64,000 nucleotides of DNA, taken from Zygnema cylindricum. Lineage: Eukaryota > Streptophyta > Zygnematophyceae > Zygnematales > Zygnemataceae. Within the stretch, counting starts at the first letter, position 1; every line of letters starts with the position of its first letter. The DNA lies in assembly GCA_037447655.1 (NCBI GenBank), contig JBBHKE010002830.1:229832-293831 (forward strand). Direction: 5' to 3'. Shown here piece by piece: positions 24,931-37,532 of this stretch. A model generated the notes under the pieces. It saw only the letters and a list, made by a program, of their open reading frames with translations, ran no database searches and had not been told where the DNA came from. A program made the translations under genes and the position numbers.

Positions 24931-25416
24931 GCACTTTTTGAAATAAAGTTGGTGTTCATAACGATACACGGTGTACTGCACAGCGTTAGCTGCCAACACA
25001 TGCCTTGGACCGTCTCGGAAATACGGAGTTCATCCGCACTCCAAAAATTATGATCGGACGGTCAATATTGTGTCCAAGAAATAAGGCTATGAAAAAGGCA
25101 TATGTTTATCCCACAACCTGCGGAAGATATAGGCGCATCTCAAAAAGGTGCGATTCTATTGGATCCCATTTCGCTGGAAAAAAGCGATGTTTTGCAATTC
25201 ATCAATGTTCCTCGAGGAGGGAGCGCATATTCCGACAAAAGTTCACGTTTCTACCAAAAGTAATTTTCCTCCTTCTGTCGCTGTACGGCCTTCACGTGTG
25301 CAAAGCGCTCGCACGCGAATGTTTTCGATGCACATGCGACCGCCCTTGACAGTCAACAGCAGCACTTGCAAGTTGCAACACAGGCTGCACCTCTGGAGAA
25401 CTGACTAGCAGCCTCC

Positions 25417-28400
25417 ATGGCTGCCTGTGGACTTCTTCAGCGGCTGCTGCTGGTGCAGCGTCACGCGCTGCGACTTCCTCCGCTCCTGATGCGACACGTG
25501 GCGCCTCCTTCATTCTTGAGGTCATTGGTTCCTTCTTCACAAGAGCAGCTGTACAGCAAGGAGGCGTCATGGAAGCCACTGACAAAGGCAGTAGAGACAG
25601 TGGAAGCGGCCGCATCTGAAGAAGGCGCTATGCAATTGGCTGAAATGCAGTGTGAGGGCAATATCGCAGTAAGCAAAAGGACCTGCATGCTGAGTGGACC
25701 TGCTGTTACATGCGAAAGATACATTCTCCAGTTTTGTAAACTGCATAATGATTAATATGTGTGGTCTGCGGAAAAGATTATTTTTTTGAATTATGCTCTT
25801 ACTTAGAGTATGACTGAAGTTGGAGAATATGTGGGACATGTATCTGGTTAGTGCAAAAGATTTTGTTTGAGGCAATTAACTCGTCAAAGGAGCTTAGAGG
25901 CCGTCACAAAGATGGAAGTGACAGAAAATTGTAGTAAAGGCGTTTATCACGAAAGGGTTTGCTTTTTTCCAAATTGTTTTATGAGGAAGTAGAGCAGTTG
26001 AGTTTGCGACGTGTGATCCCGTATTTGTTTAAGATGACAGGAACTTGTTTCGTGTGTGATTCACGCAAAAGATTTGCAACACGTTCGAACATGGCCTCTT
26101 CAATCCAACTTCTAATGCTGGCTGCCAATGAGCGGAGGGTGGATAGTTTTTTGGTTAATACTGATCCCATGGTTTCAGCAAGTGACAATCAGTTGTATAA
26201 TATTTAATTATTTATGGCTACTCGCCTTGTGCAGGATGCCTTTATGGAGGCTCTCCTGTGTTTTGGAGCGAAATCATGTACCCTTGAAGATGCAAATAGC
26301 GGCTCAGTTTTAGAAGAGGAGGTATGCATCTTCTTTGGTTATAGCAGCAAAATGAATACGCCTGTGCTTTTGGGTGCTTGTAGTTTGCTTGGACGCTCAC
26401 CAGGACGGCTCGGTAGCTGGGGGCTTGTCTTAAGGGCTTTCTTTTTTTCTGTGTTAATGCTGCCAATTTGACCGCATGTTTGTGTTGTTGTGTAGTCCAT
26501 CACGGCGGGTTTGTATTGTTCATAATGTCTTTTACACAGTACAATTTGTGTCTCCTGCTTCGTCACAAACGCCAGTTGTCAATGCTCTGACACTTCTGCA
26601 GTTTGGGCGTATATGTTTGCTATCAACCTGAACTGGGGTCCGGATGGGGGTTATGGACAGCTGTTTTCCAGTGGCCCAGTGCCATGGCAAGACGGGCCTC
26701 GCCAACTTTGGCATCAGGTGCTTCCCAGTGAATTATCGTTCAAACCACAAACTAATGGTCCTGTTATATATACTAAGTTTTGCAATGGCAATCATTCAAG
26801 GCAGCTGTAACTGGGCTTGCAAGGCTGGTACACCTTTCTTTCACCATCACTTGTATGTCTGCACAGTGTATGGTTTGTTAAGATGTATTTTCGAAACCTG
26901 TTTAGTGCACACCTTGAGTTAATGTGGAGTGCTCTGTTATCTACGAGAATTGTACCAGGATACAAAGTTAACCCACACACCGAAGCTTTGGGAGTACCTC
27001 TGTGCAGAGCCTTGTAAAAGCATTGTTTCCGGCAGATGAAGATATCGCAAGAGCAGTTGCAGTGGCAGCTGAAACAGTGGGGCTTTCTAAACCACCGGAG
27101 TTTTCTGTTGCTGAGGTGGTCGATCAGGATTGGGTCCTGCACATTCAGGTACATTCATGTCAAGTTTTTTTCACCGTTACACTAGGGGTATTCACCCTTT
27201 GCGCAATGCTGGTTTACGGATTGTTTACGGATTGTTACCGGTTATTTTGTCAGAATTCAGTAAGAATCGGGGAATTCTTACTTGATTCTAATCAAATATC
27301 GGGTAACGTTCCATAAACATTCCGTAAACGTTCTTTAAACACACGCAACATTGCTCAAGTGTGAATACCCTTACTGCTGTCGTATGTATTCGTTGTATAA
27401 ACTTGATGTTCAAGTCGTTCAAAACATTTAAGATTCTGCTCAGTTTCTGTAGATCAGCCGTTCAATTTCTCCTCGTTACCTTGGGGACAATTTGTAACAT
27501 TAATATAGCAATGGCGACAATTTCATTTCATGACTCACCTTTTGTTGATTTTGTCAAGCGACTACACTGCCCATCGTTATTAGTGTTAATAACACTAATT
27601 CTGTCGCGACTTTTTTTGGCCAAAAATCACAAAATAGTGTTAACAACATTATTTAAGGAAGTGGACCAAAATCAGCCACGTCACCTTGCACTAAATTAGT
27701 ATTATTAATTCTAATTTCGCATTTACATTAATTTTTCTTTAACACTAATAACGATGGGCGGTGTAGTGATCAAAGCCGGTAAGGTAATAATGTATTATTA
27801 TGTTTTTGCGACGGTTTATTTATGATGACAGAACACACACAAGCCTATACAACTGGCACCAGACTTTTGGATTGTACCGTCCTGGTGTTCCCCTCCAGTA
27901 AGGTCTCTACCCATGTTTTTGTTTTCCCTCGCTGGTTTTCCCTTTAGAATCCCTTGGCCCTCTGTGTTACACCGTGAATTGCTATTAGCGTAATGAAATA
28001 GATAGCGTAATGAAACAATTAGCGTTATTTACGCTATTTGGGAATTTGGGGGTTTTGAGGGAAATCATTTACTCTAATTTGTTTTTTAAAAGGTTTTTAT
28101 TAACTCTATTTGAGAATTTGGGTAAAAAAACGGGGTACCGCAATTAGAGACATTGACGGTAATAGCGATTCACGGTGTAGTTTTCGCTTTTTGTTCAGTA
28201 AACTATCTATGATCCGCTCCTTTTCATTCTCTTCCAGACTGGCACTCTCCTCTCCTCTTCCCTCCTGTCTATTTTTCTTTCTTGTTTCTTTTTACCTGAA
28301 CCTTCTATGTTGCCGTTTTTACCCAGGACCCATCAGCCATATCCGTGGTTTTGGAACCTGGGTTAGCCTTTGGCACTGGAGATCATCCCACAACGCGCCT

Positions 28401-29742
28401 TTGTCTGCAATGGTTGCGAGAAACCTTGCGAGGAGGAGAGCTTGTTCTTGACTACGGTTGTGGCTCAGGAATCCTCTCCCTTGCAGCCCTTAAGGTATAT
28501 TGCCACATTACCGTCAATGCACGACATCTATATCTTCCTTGTCATCTTTCCTTGACATCTTTCCTTGTCATCCCCTCTATTCTCTAATTCCTACGTTTCT
28601 CTTCTTTTTCTGCCCTCTAGAGTGTCAACATCCTTCCATCTGTCTCTCTTTTCTTTGGTTCCACCTGTGTTTTTGTTACTTCTTGTTTCTGGTGTTCCAC
28701 GTGGGTATGTAAGGCACATTGCAATACGAGTTGTATTTTTATAGAAGTGAAATGCTCTGTGCAGTCATTGAATCCGTGAAACCAGGATTTTGCAATATGA
28801 CAAATAAGAAACATTCATATGTTACTGGTTATTTTTGTGGCTGTTCCTTTGATCGCCCATTGTCATTAGTTTTTTATTGAAGAATGGTTTGCTTCTTCTG
28901 GCGTACAGATTGGTGCTCGGCGAACAGTCGGAGTAGATATCGATCCTTTGGCTCTAAGTTCTTCAGCATACAATGCATCTCTAAATGGCTTTGGAAAGGA
29001 GTCTTATCAATCTTTCTTGGCGAAATTGAATGGTCCGGATCCAGTGCCATCAGGGGCTGCGGTTAATGTTATACCAGATGAGGGTTTGGACAGTAGAGGT
29101 TCGAGCAATGGACACTCCACTGGGAAGGGGGAATTTGATGTGGTAGTGGCGAACATCCTTCTCAATCCTCTTTGTGCTCTGGCAGACACCATAGCGGGTC
29201 ATGCCAGGCCAGGGGGACAAGTGGCCCTTTCAGGCATTTTGGAAGAGCAAGTGAGTTTACACAGCTAATAGCTCATATGCTGTTTTAGGCATTTGGTCAG
29301 CTTGGTGGGTATCTTTTTTTTAATCTGGCGACTTGATGCCCGCATGCTTGCTAAGGTTTTTTATTGGGAGTCATTTGACGGTAGGCACTCAATTTCTAAG
29401 ATATATGACACACGTATACTTGACTTTCGTAGCAAGAAAGGGCGGCAGGTCTTCGGACAGTTTAACAGTTGTTTTTTGGAAAATCAGTTTTTATAGCATT
29501 CTTGGTCACAGATTTCTCGTCGTTGTTTAAAAACCAGTTTTTAACGCTTCCTTGGTCGTTGATTCCTTGTCATTTTTCAAAAATCGGTTTTTAAAGCATT
29601 CTTGGTACCGATTGCTTTGCTACAGGTGGACGCCGTCTGTGCAGCATACTCTGGATACCTCGATAGTATGAAAGTGACGGCCGAAGACGGCTGGGCATGC
29701 GTTCACGGCCGGAGAAAAGAAAATGAGACAATATCGAAGTAA
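25417..29742 (+). CDS. prmA: Ribosomal protein L11 methyltransferase (PrmA), organelle-type, 7 exons
   Basis: SAM-dependent lysine/N-terminal methyltransferase of the 50S stalk protein L11; in plants the homologue acts on organellar ribosomes. Exons: 25417-25668, 26235-26321, 27008-27148, 27832-27897, 28327-28494, 28909-29250, 29626-29742; 390 residues, all GT-AG. The N-terminal ~40 residues are Leu/Arg/His-rich with no acidic residue, a likely transit peptide. The L11-binding part (about residues 75-180) has ALLCFGAKS and FWIVPSW. The methyltransferase part has [14 protein letters not shown] motif [19 protein letters not shown] and VANILLNPL, and ends GILEEQ...[10 protein letters not shown]. 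Exon 4 (66 bases) was placed because it restores the family's FWIVPSW segment. Residues between about 230 and 280 form a family-atypical polar insert (PSGAAVN...SSNGHSTGK). Introns 3 and 4 carry MITEs. Confidence 0.93.
27181..27375. mobile_element. MITE with AGGGGTATTCAC termini in prmA intron 3
   Basis: The left end AGGGGTATTCACCCTTTGCG and the inverted right end AAGGGTATTCACACTTGAGC are related over about 25 bases, both continuing into GCAATG. The interior has paired GTTTACGGA/TCCGTAAAC motifs. About 195 bp, non-coding. Confidence 0.6.
27561..27767. mobile_element. MITE, GCCCATCGTTATTAG family, in prmA intron 3
   Basis: Left terminus ACTACACTGCCCATCGTTAT and inverted right terminus ACTACACCGCCCATCGTTAT differ at one position and continue as TAGTGTTAA in both. 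About 207 bp; the interior (AATTCTGTCGCGAC, GTGGACCAAAATCAGCCACG) is shared with the copy at 56152-56348. It lies within intron 27149-27831. Confidence 0.8.
27966..28181. mobile_element. MITE, CACCGTGAATCGCTATTA family, in prmA intron 4
   Basis: Left end GTTACACCGTGAATTGCTAT and inverted right end ACTACACCGTGAATCGCTAT are near identical. About 215 bp, non-coding. The terminus is a variant of the GCCCATCGTTATTAG family (both ACTACACxG...ATCGxTATTA), suggesting one superfamily with two sequence groups. Confidence 0.75.
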
Positions 29743-30180
29743 CTAAACTGTAAGAGGCTTGGCACTTCAATTTGAGGTTTTCACAGAATGTGTTTGCTTC
29801 ATTAATATATTGGTTGATTACACATTTGTTAGTTTTCAATAATGAAAGCCCGTTTTCAAGCTGTCCAAACGTGGTAAAGTGGAGGCCTGCATGGAATCAT
29901 TTTTCTCTGAACTCAATTCTGAGAATCGACTACTGGTGATCCCAAGTCTTATTGTGGGCCAATTCCATTGGGAACCTTCGTTCACAGTTCTTCTCAGTCT
30001 ACTCGTTCTGAATGCCTTCACACTTACTGGATACAATCTTTTCCTACAAAATCCATCAACCTCTTGGCTCTTTTTTTGCATCGTCTCTGTGAAACTCGGC
30101 GACTTTCCTAATTGCCGCAAGGTGTGGCTCGTATAATCAGCTTGTCTCCTATTTTCTCATATTCTTTATCATATTCTTCA
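29743..30180. other. 3' flank of prmA, no gene seen
   Basis: About 440 bases of ordinary composition between the prmA stop codon and the pyrimidine minisatellite. It presumably includes the prmA 3' UTR. Confidence 0.4.
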
Positions 30181-30229
30181 GTCAGTCATGCCCGCTAGTC
30201 ATGCCTGCAATGCTGTTATTCCTCCTTCC

Positions 30230-32285
30230 TCCCGACATCTTTCCTCCCCCATCCTCCCTCCCTACATCCTTTCTCCTGTATCCTTCCTCCCTACATCCAT
30301 CCTCCCTCATCCTTCCTCCCTACATCCTTCCTCCTTACATCCTTCCTACTTACATCCTTCCTACGTCCTTCTTCCCTACATCCCCCCTCCTGTATCCTTC
30401 CTCCCTACATCCATCCTCCCTCATCCTTCCTCCCTAAATCCTTTCTCCCTACATCCTTCCTCCCTTCATTCTTCCGCCTACATCCTCTGCCTACATTCTT
30501 CTGCCTACATCCTTCCTCCTAAATCTTTCCTCCTATATCCTCCCACATCCTTCCTCCTAAATCTTTCCTCCTATATCCTCCCACATCCTTCCTCACTACA
30601 ACTTCCTCCCCCCTCCTCCTCTACATCCTTCTTCCTACTTCCTTCCCTGCCGACATCCTTCCTCCTATATCCTTCCTCCCTATGTCTTTCCTCCCTACAT
30701 CGTTCTTCCATACATCCTTCCTCCCTACATTCTCCCTCCTAGATCGTTCCTCCGACATCCTTTCTCCTATATCCAACTTCCTACATCCGTCCACCTACAT
30801 CCTTCTTTTCTACATCCTTCCTCCTAAATCCTTTCCATCTTCATCCTTTCTCCCGACATCCTTCCTCCATTATCCTTCTCCTACATCATTCCTCCTGACA
30901 TCCTTTTTCCTAGATCTTCCTCCTATATCCTTCCTCGACATCCCTCCTACATCCTTCCGACATCCTTCCTCCTACATCCTTCCTTCCTACAGCCTTCCTC
31001 CTACATTCTTCCTACATCCTTCCTTCCTACAGCCTTCCTCCTACATTCTTCCTACATCCTTCCTTCCTACAGCCTTCCTCCTACATTCTTCCTACATCCT
31101 TCCTACATCCTTCCTCCTATATCCTTCCTCCCTCAACATTCTCCTACATCATTCTTCCTGACATCCTTTTCCTAGATCTTCCTCCTATATCCTTCCTCTA
31201 CATCCTTCCTCCTACATCCTTCCTACAGCCTTCCTCCTACATTCTTCCTACATCCTTCCTCGTACATCCTTCCTCCCTCATCCTTCCTCCAACATAATTC
31301 TTCCCGACAGCCTTCTTCTTAACATCCTTCCTCCTGTATCCTTCCTCCTACATCCTTCCTCCTACATCCTTCCATCATTCCTTCATCCTTCCTCCTACAT
31401 CCTTCCTCCCTACAACCCTTCCCCTACATGCTTTCTCCTACATCCATCCTCCTTACATTCTTCCTTCTAGATCGTTCCTCTTGACATCCTTCCTCCTACA
31501 TCCGTCCACCTACACCTGCTTTCCTACATTCTTCCTCCTACATCCGTTCCTCTACATCCTTCCTCCCTAAATCCTTCCTCCCTCCCTAAATCCTTCCTCC
31601 CTCCCTAAATCCTTCCCCCCGCATACTTCTCCTACGTCATTCTTTCCGAAATCCTTCTTCCTAACATCTTCCTCCTACATCCCTACATCCTTCCTCCTAC
31701 ATCCTTCCTACATCCTTCCTCCTACATCCTTCCTACATCCTTCCTCCTACATCCTTCCCACATCCTTCATCCTACATCCTTCATCCTACATCCTTCCTCC
31801 CTCATCCTTCTCGTAAATCATTCCTCCCGACATCCTTCTTCCTAGCATCCTTCCTCCTATATCCTTCCTCTTACATCCTTCCAGCCTTCCTTCATCCTTC
31901 CTCCTACACCTTTCCTACATCCGTCCCCTACATCCTTCCTCCTATATTCTTCCTCCTACATTCTTCCTGCATCCTTCCTCCTACATCTTTCCTCCATCAT
32001 CCTTCTCCTACATCATTCCTCCCGACATCCTTCTTCCTAACATCCTTCCTCGTATATCCTTCCTACATTTTTTCTACATACTTCCATACTTCCTTAATCA
32101 TTCCCCCTAAATCCTCCCTACAGCCTTCCCCTTGCGTCCTTCCTACGTCCTTCCTCCTACATCCTTCCCACATCCTTCCTACGTCCTTCCTCCTACACCC
32201 TTCCCACATCCTTCCTACGTCCTTCCTCCTATACCCTTCCCACATCCTTCCTACGTCCTTCCTCACACATACTTCCTCCTAGAGG
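30230..32285. repeat. Pyrimidine-rich minisatellite, CTACATCCTTCCTC-type unit
   Basis: About 2 kb of imperfect 11-15-base units based on CCTACATCCTTCCT on the + strand. Higher-order structure is visible: a ~39-base unit containing CTACAGCCTTCCTCC and ACATTCTTCC is repeated three times at 30985-31110, and a ~36-base unit with TACGTCCTTCC recurs three times at 32140-32260. Open frames through it are byproducts of the absence of stops in the repeat. Confidence 0.9.
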
Positions 32286-33058
32286 TTCTTTTTTAACTCA
32301 TACCATACACAGTTTGAATAGTCCAACCACTTCCCATACGTTGCTGAAACATAATAGCATTGGTGTAATTAGTTTTTTGCCGCGGTTGGACCTGTACTGT
32401 AGTTGTTTGCAGCCGGTTTAGCTTAGATTTTTTTTTTTTTTTAGAGTTTAATGTACATGGATTCCATGACCACTCTTTAGTGAGCACTTCATATTTGTTT
32501 TTTAGTACTTTGCTCAACCCCATATGGTTGTTTCTTTGTACAAATTTTGTTTCAATAGATGTGTGATTTTTTCTGAAATTGATGCATTGTTTTATGGTTC
32601 TGTTTGGCTCGACTGTTGCTTTCGGTTCTTTTCTGAGCCGTTTGGTTTCCTTTAATAAATGTGATGTTTGGTTTATCTCAGTTACGAGGGTAAAGTTATT
32701 GTACTCCTTCATCTAAGTCGCCACCCAGATCTAGTCACACATTCGTACTGCCAAGTATTATCTTACCAAGGTTGAAAAAATGCCACGCAGGCTGGAGAAA
32801 AGGTCAAGATATTTTCTCCTTTGGAATGAAAACGAAACTTAGAAAATGCCAAAACTTCATTAGCGTTGGTAATCTGTTAAAATATATCTTGCAGTCGAAA
32901 AGCTAAGCAACAAAAGAAATTTTATGAATTTACACTACCAAGATTTTGTGTGTTAGTTTGTGACTGTCCATTCTGTTTTCTGGTTCCTGTTTTAATTCCA
33001 GCACTTCCAACACCCAACTCCACTGTGTATGGGGGTTTAACGTGGATGGGTCCCCTTT
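32286..33058. other. Gene-free AT-rich stretch
   Basis: No exon or repeat family was recognised between the minisatellite and the retroelement tail at 33059. Confidence 0.35.
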
Positions 33059-33280
33059 TATGGTAAAGGGCTGACTTGATTATAAAGCTCAATGGCAAAC
33101 CATTTGAGTCCATGGGATCAAAAGGAAGCAGCAATGTTAAAACTGAATAGCTACATGAGGAGGCAATAAAACACAAAGGATAAGCAAGGCAAAAGCGATG
33201 AACATACATAAAAATGGCAGGTAAAACAAAAACACCCAAGAAAGCAATAAACACAACATGAAACACCTACGGAAAGATCT
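33059..33280 (-). mobile_element. 3'-UTR-only remnant of the retroelement family
   Basis: Similar along its length to 45451-45720: shared CCAT(T/C)TGAGTCCATGGGA, AACAAAAGGAAG-type and AACACCCAA(G/A)AAAGCAA words. On the minus strand it ends in an AATGG-TTTG-CCATT hairpin followed by GAGCTTTATAATCAAGTC, corresponding to the GCACTTTTTAATAAAG end of the other copies. It is severely 5'-truncated with no coding part left. Confidence 0.65.
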
Positions 33281-35990
33281 AATAGTGTGAAAACGAAAAT
33301 GACGCAACCAAACCCCAAAATAATTATGACAGGAGTGAACGATTCCGGGAAGTTTATATCTTTTCTTTTGGTATTTCAATTTTTCCTTTCCATAGGCTTT
33401 TTACTCTTTGTTTTGATTTTATTATTTTGTTTGCAAATTTGGTTTCTGCATTGTTCTCTATGATCATAGATTATTCGCGCCTTACAGTTCCACTCTTTTG
33501 CCCAGAGGGCTACTATCTACTTTTTTTTTTTTTTATGTTTTGACAAATATTTGAACTACAAAATACTAGTGTTAGGTTTAACCTCAACAATGTTTCCTTG
33601 ACTGGGCATGTTTGACATCACTGTGGAACTCTTGCACACAAATGAGACACAAACAAAAGAGAAAGCAACCCACAAAAAAATGAAAGAAGATAAAACACAC
33701 CATAGACCAAACATGCAAAAGACAACCTACAAAAGACAAAACACAAAACAACACAAAAAGAAAAATCACTGAAAAAAGATCACAAAAAGGACAATACACA
33801 CAAAAGACAAACCACAAGAAAAAAAAGAAAAATTGATCAATTCTATTACCTCCCTTGGTTAGAAATCGTCAGAACACCAAAAGAAACTGCGGGAAAGCAA
33901 ACGGCGCAAGCAGCAAAGGGGGGACTCTAACTGACCTTGACAGAATGAAGTATTACTCCAGCGATAAAATTGTCCATTAAGATTTGACATGCTACCTGCA
34001 CGACATAACAAATGCAACTACTATTTCTATTTGCGCGTAAAGAGGTAATGCCTACTATAGTTATTATTGAAATTATTACCATTACTAGTATTATACTAAA
34101 AGTATCACTATTGCTAGTATTATATCTCGTACAACACTTTTAAATAAGTCATAACAACTCACTAGACGATGTGATGCCACAAAGATTGAAGTCACCGAAA
34201 TCACCATCATTAGCTCCGGTCTTTGAGTGTTTATTGCTCCTAGCACTTGCTTGATTTGCGATTCACAATCGCCATTAGGCGTCCCAACTCTACTCTGCAA
34301 CGAAAATGCGGGCAGAAAAACATCAAATCAAAATGTAAGTACCACGATCTCATACACACAAGTAGATATAAATTAATTTTCAACTAGCTAGGTTACTATA
34401 AGTAAGCCATATAATTGTCCGGGCAAAATAAACATGTAAACATGCAACATAAACAGATTCCAATAGCATCCTAAAAAAAAACATCTATTTTATTCCAAGA
34501 CATCGCGTCTACAAAAGCCGTTTGTTACTTCTACAGTAATATATATCGTAAAAATTATGGTAAAAATCATTTAAAAACACACTAATGAGGAGAGTATTAC
34601 TAAAGGATAAACAATCACAAGAGAACACACATAACAAAAGGGTATTCACCTAAGGGTTTCACCTCTAGAGATAAAGGTTTTGCCTAAACAAAAGATGCCA
34701 AATGCGTTCAGGAAAGATTTCAAAGATTAATCTCGATGAACTTCACGAGTTAATTATGAGAAAGGAGTGGAAAGTCCATGTGTGACGAGAGCGGAAAAGT
34801 AGAAACGCAGAAACATTTCCTTAAATTATTTAGTTTTACAAATAAAAAATGTATTTATTCGCTGGACAAGAAAGATAAAACTAAGTTGGAACAGAAAGTG
34901 TAGTAAAGACAGCTTTTAGCCAAAGGTGAGGAAAGGAAGACAAGAAAATTAGAAGATAAAGAAACAACGCTCAAGAGGGAGGGGGAGGATGAAATAGGTC
35001 GGAAAAAAAAACAAAGGTAAACCTAAAAAAAATCAAATGTTAGACGTGTATTGCCATTAAGCCATATTACTTGCAGACAAACCGATTACACCTATCATCT
35101 ATCATTATGCTAACTTTCCATCACTTCCACCTGGTTTAGATACATGATGACAATAACACTTGATGACACATAAGTCACTGTTGATGACTATCCTACACTC
35201 CTCCACTCCTCAATACTGGTGCCTCTCCCTCTCCCTCTCCCTCTTGAGTTTACATTGTTACATACTGGGAGGGTACAGAGCATGTGCCATGATGACATGG
35301 CCTTATAGCCGCCTGGATTGGATTGGATGTGGATGGTGCTGAACTCCTCAGTACGGGAATCATATGTCGCTACTGTTTCAATGCCACGTACCTGTACACA
35401 TTCAAAATTATTATCAAAATTGAATCAGAACTAAAATGGGTAAATTTGGCTTTTAAGCAAATAAATGAGCATAAGACTAAAGTGTATTCATTACATTCCC
35501 GTCACTGACAAAAATACAAATTGAAAGTGAAAGACGCCCAATACACGCGTGTCACAATTGCATCTCCTACGTCACCTCAACAGTGGGGCAGGGTTTTGTT
35601 AAATTCTAAACGATACATCTTAACTGACTGTGTGATTAAGGGAAAATTTTGTTTGAAAAAGCACGAATTCATGATGGAAATTTTTCTCAAATTTTGAATT
35701 GAAGGCACTCTTCTATTTGAAATGCATATAGATGTTGGTACAGCCATAAAGGTTTCAGTCAATTTCCTATGTTTTTGTCAACTTTTCATCGCCGTGTTTC
35801 ACTCCTATTTGAAGTGAATGAAGTGCCAGGTTTCCTATTTAATTTTTATATGGTAGCTTCATCTTTTGTGCTAATCTCACTCAAAGATGTATACAATATA
35901 GCATTGACACACAGCATATTGTAATCGTATGGCGAACTGACTTTCGAATTATTGAATTTTGGTAGCCGAACAATATTGAAGAAGTTCTAA
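33281..35990. other. Gene-poor AT-rich region
   Basis: No coding exon could be supported on either strand. The stretch at 33600-33830 is rich in ACAAAA-type words. A short (CTCTCC) tract is at 35225-35245. Confidence 0.35.
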
Positions 35991-35994
35991 GTAG

Positions 35995-36380
35995 AGTTCT
36001 CTCCTCTCTCCTCTCTCCTCCCTCCTCTCTCCTCCCTGCTCTCTCCTCCCTGCTCTCTCCTCCCTGCTCTCTCCTCTCTCCTCTCTCCTCTCTCCCCTCT
36101 CCTCTCTCCTCTCCACTCTCTGCTCCACTCTCTGCTCCACTCTCTGCTCCACTATCTGCTCTACTCTCTGCTCTACTTTCTACTCACTACTCTGCATTCC
36201 ACTCCACTCCACTCCGCTCTCCTCTCCACTCTCCACACTTCACTCTCCACTCTACTCCACTCCACTCCCCTTCCTACTTTACTCTCTACTTTACTCTCTA
36301 CTCTACTCTCTGCTCTACTCTCTTCCGTGCTCTCCTCCGTGCTCTCCTCCCTCCTCCCTCCTCCCTCCTCTCTCCTCTCT
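35995..36380. repeat. CT-rich microsatellite/minisatellite
   Basis: Imperfect CTCTCCTC, CTCCCTGCTCT and ACTCTCTGCTCC units with no other content. It ends where the duplicated segment starts at 36383. A related tract (TCCTCCCTGCTCTC) follows that segment at 36995-37080. Confidence 0.85.
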
Positions 36381-36382
36381 CC

Positions 36383-36994
36383 TGATAAAAGAAACGCTTA
36401 CCCTCTTCGAAGGTCCTCCCTGAGGACAATCTTTCTCTCATCAAATGTTCCCATTGGCCACGTAGATGGCAGGCTTTTTCTTCCACGCCACCGCTATTCT
36501 GAATATCCACCAGCACACCATGAATTTCTCTTAGAATTAAGAATTATACAGAGCGTGAGATTTGTTCGTCTTATTAATTGTAGTTTACATACTACTCAGC
36601 GAGGATGATTTTGAACCGTCTAACAATTTAGCACAAAGAAAAAACCAGCAGTACTATTCACACTATTTTATGCAGTGTCCAAAAAAAAAAAAGACATGCA
36701 CTGAATTAGTGATATTAACGCTAATAGCGATTTAGAGTGTAGTATCCATTGAATTAAAAATGAACATAATCAAAAATCATTACATCACATACTCAAATAG
36801 GAGAAGTGATCCTACTTAAGCTAGAGATGACAAAGCTATAGATGTCCGAGAATACAGACCTTCAGTTGTCCTAATTAAGTTATAATCAGGCGTATTCAAC
36901 TAATTAAGTTATAATCAGGGGTATTCATTCAGAATTCGATCCATCCGTCCAGGATGGATAAAAAAAGACGTAACATGTCAGGCGAAAGACTAGA
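36383..36994. repeat. Duplicated 0.6-kb segment, copy 1
   Basis: It begins GATAAAAGAAACGCTTACCC and ends GAAAGACTAGAG. It aligns almost end to end with 38249-38828 in the same orientation, with scattered substitutions and a ~30-base extra repeat of TAATTAAGTTATAATCAGG here. On the minus strand both copies hold an exon-like stretch ending at a GTAAGC donor (PMGTFDER...LREDL); no family is recognised. Confidence 0.8.
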
Positions 36995-37084
36995 GCTCTC
37001 TGCTCTCTCCTCCCTGCTCTCTCCTCCCTGCTCTCTCCTCCCTGTTCTCTCCTCTCTCCTCTCTCCTCTCTCCCTCTCCCTCAG

Positions 37085-37290
37085 GATCAGCGATCGAGGA
37101 TCTATCGCCGATTGAGGATCTATCGGCGATCGGGGATCGGCGATCGAGGATCGGCGATCGAAGATCGGGGATCGAAGATCGGCCATCGAGAATCGGCGAT
37201 CGAAGATCGGCAATCGAGGATTGGCGACCGAAGATCGGGGATCAAAGATCGGCGACCGAGGATCGGCGATCGAGGATCGACGATCTTGAG
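37085..37290. repeat. GATCGGCGATCGAGGATCGG minisatellite
   Basis: About 200 bases built from a 9-10-base unit GATCGGCGATCGA(G/A)GATCGG with variants. It is strikingly rich in CGATCG and GATC in an AT-rich neighbourhood. No conserved product. Confidence 0.85.
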
Positions 37291-37532
37291 CTACATAAGT
37301 ATTTGCATAAAATGAAGAAAGAGGGCTGGGAGAGGATGAATAGCGCGAGTAACATTTTTTTCCAATAGGTTTCCAAGTCAATAGGTTTTAAACTGCGACA
37401 CCTTTAGTGGAGACATTCATAAAAATTGAAAACAATAATAATTACTTCCCTGGGGAATAAACTCAATCATTTTGTCAGAAAATAATAGAGATAATTACTT
37501 ATAGACGTATTAAAATACATAGAAAAGCTCAC

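Larger units (their letters stand above)
20387..24957 (+). mobile_element. Non-LTR retroelement with restriction-like endonuclease region, near full length
   Basis: A 4.57-kb insertion bounded by the exact 10-bp direct repeat ATAACGATAC at 20377-20386 and 24958-24967, a candidate target-site duplication. It has a 5' leader with three degenerate repeat units, one long ORF (21256-24734, mutated) and a 3' UTR ending in a hairpin and AAATAAAG. No LTRs and no long poly(A). The endonuclease-after-RT order places it among site- or repeat-preferring non-LTR elements (R2/CRE/NeSL-like grade) rather than the APE-bearing LINEs; the exact clade is not resolved. Confidence 0.85.

Noticed and set aside
30188-31161. 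Long Ser/Pro/Leu-rich plus-strand open frames
   Set aside because: They are produced by the stop-poor CTACATCCTTCCTCC minisatellite; no start context, splice signal or conserved motif.
34091-34300. Minus-strand frame with a DFNLCG word resembling a kinase DFG region
   Set aside because: Match is too short, lies in a different frame from the rest, and lacks HRD or APE motifs.
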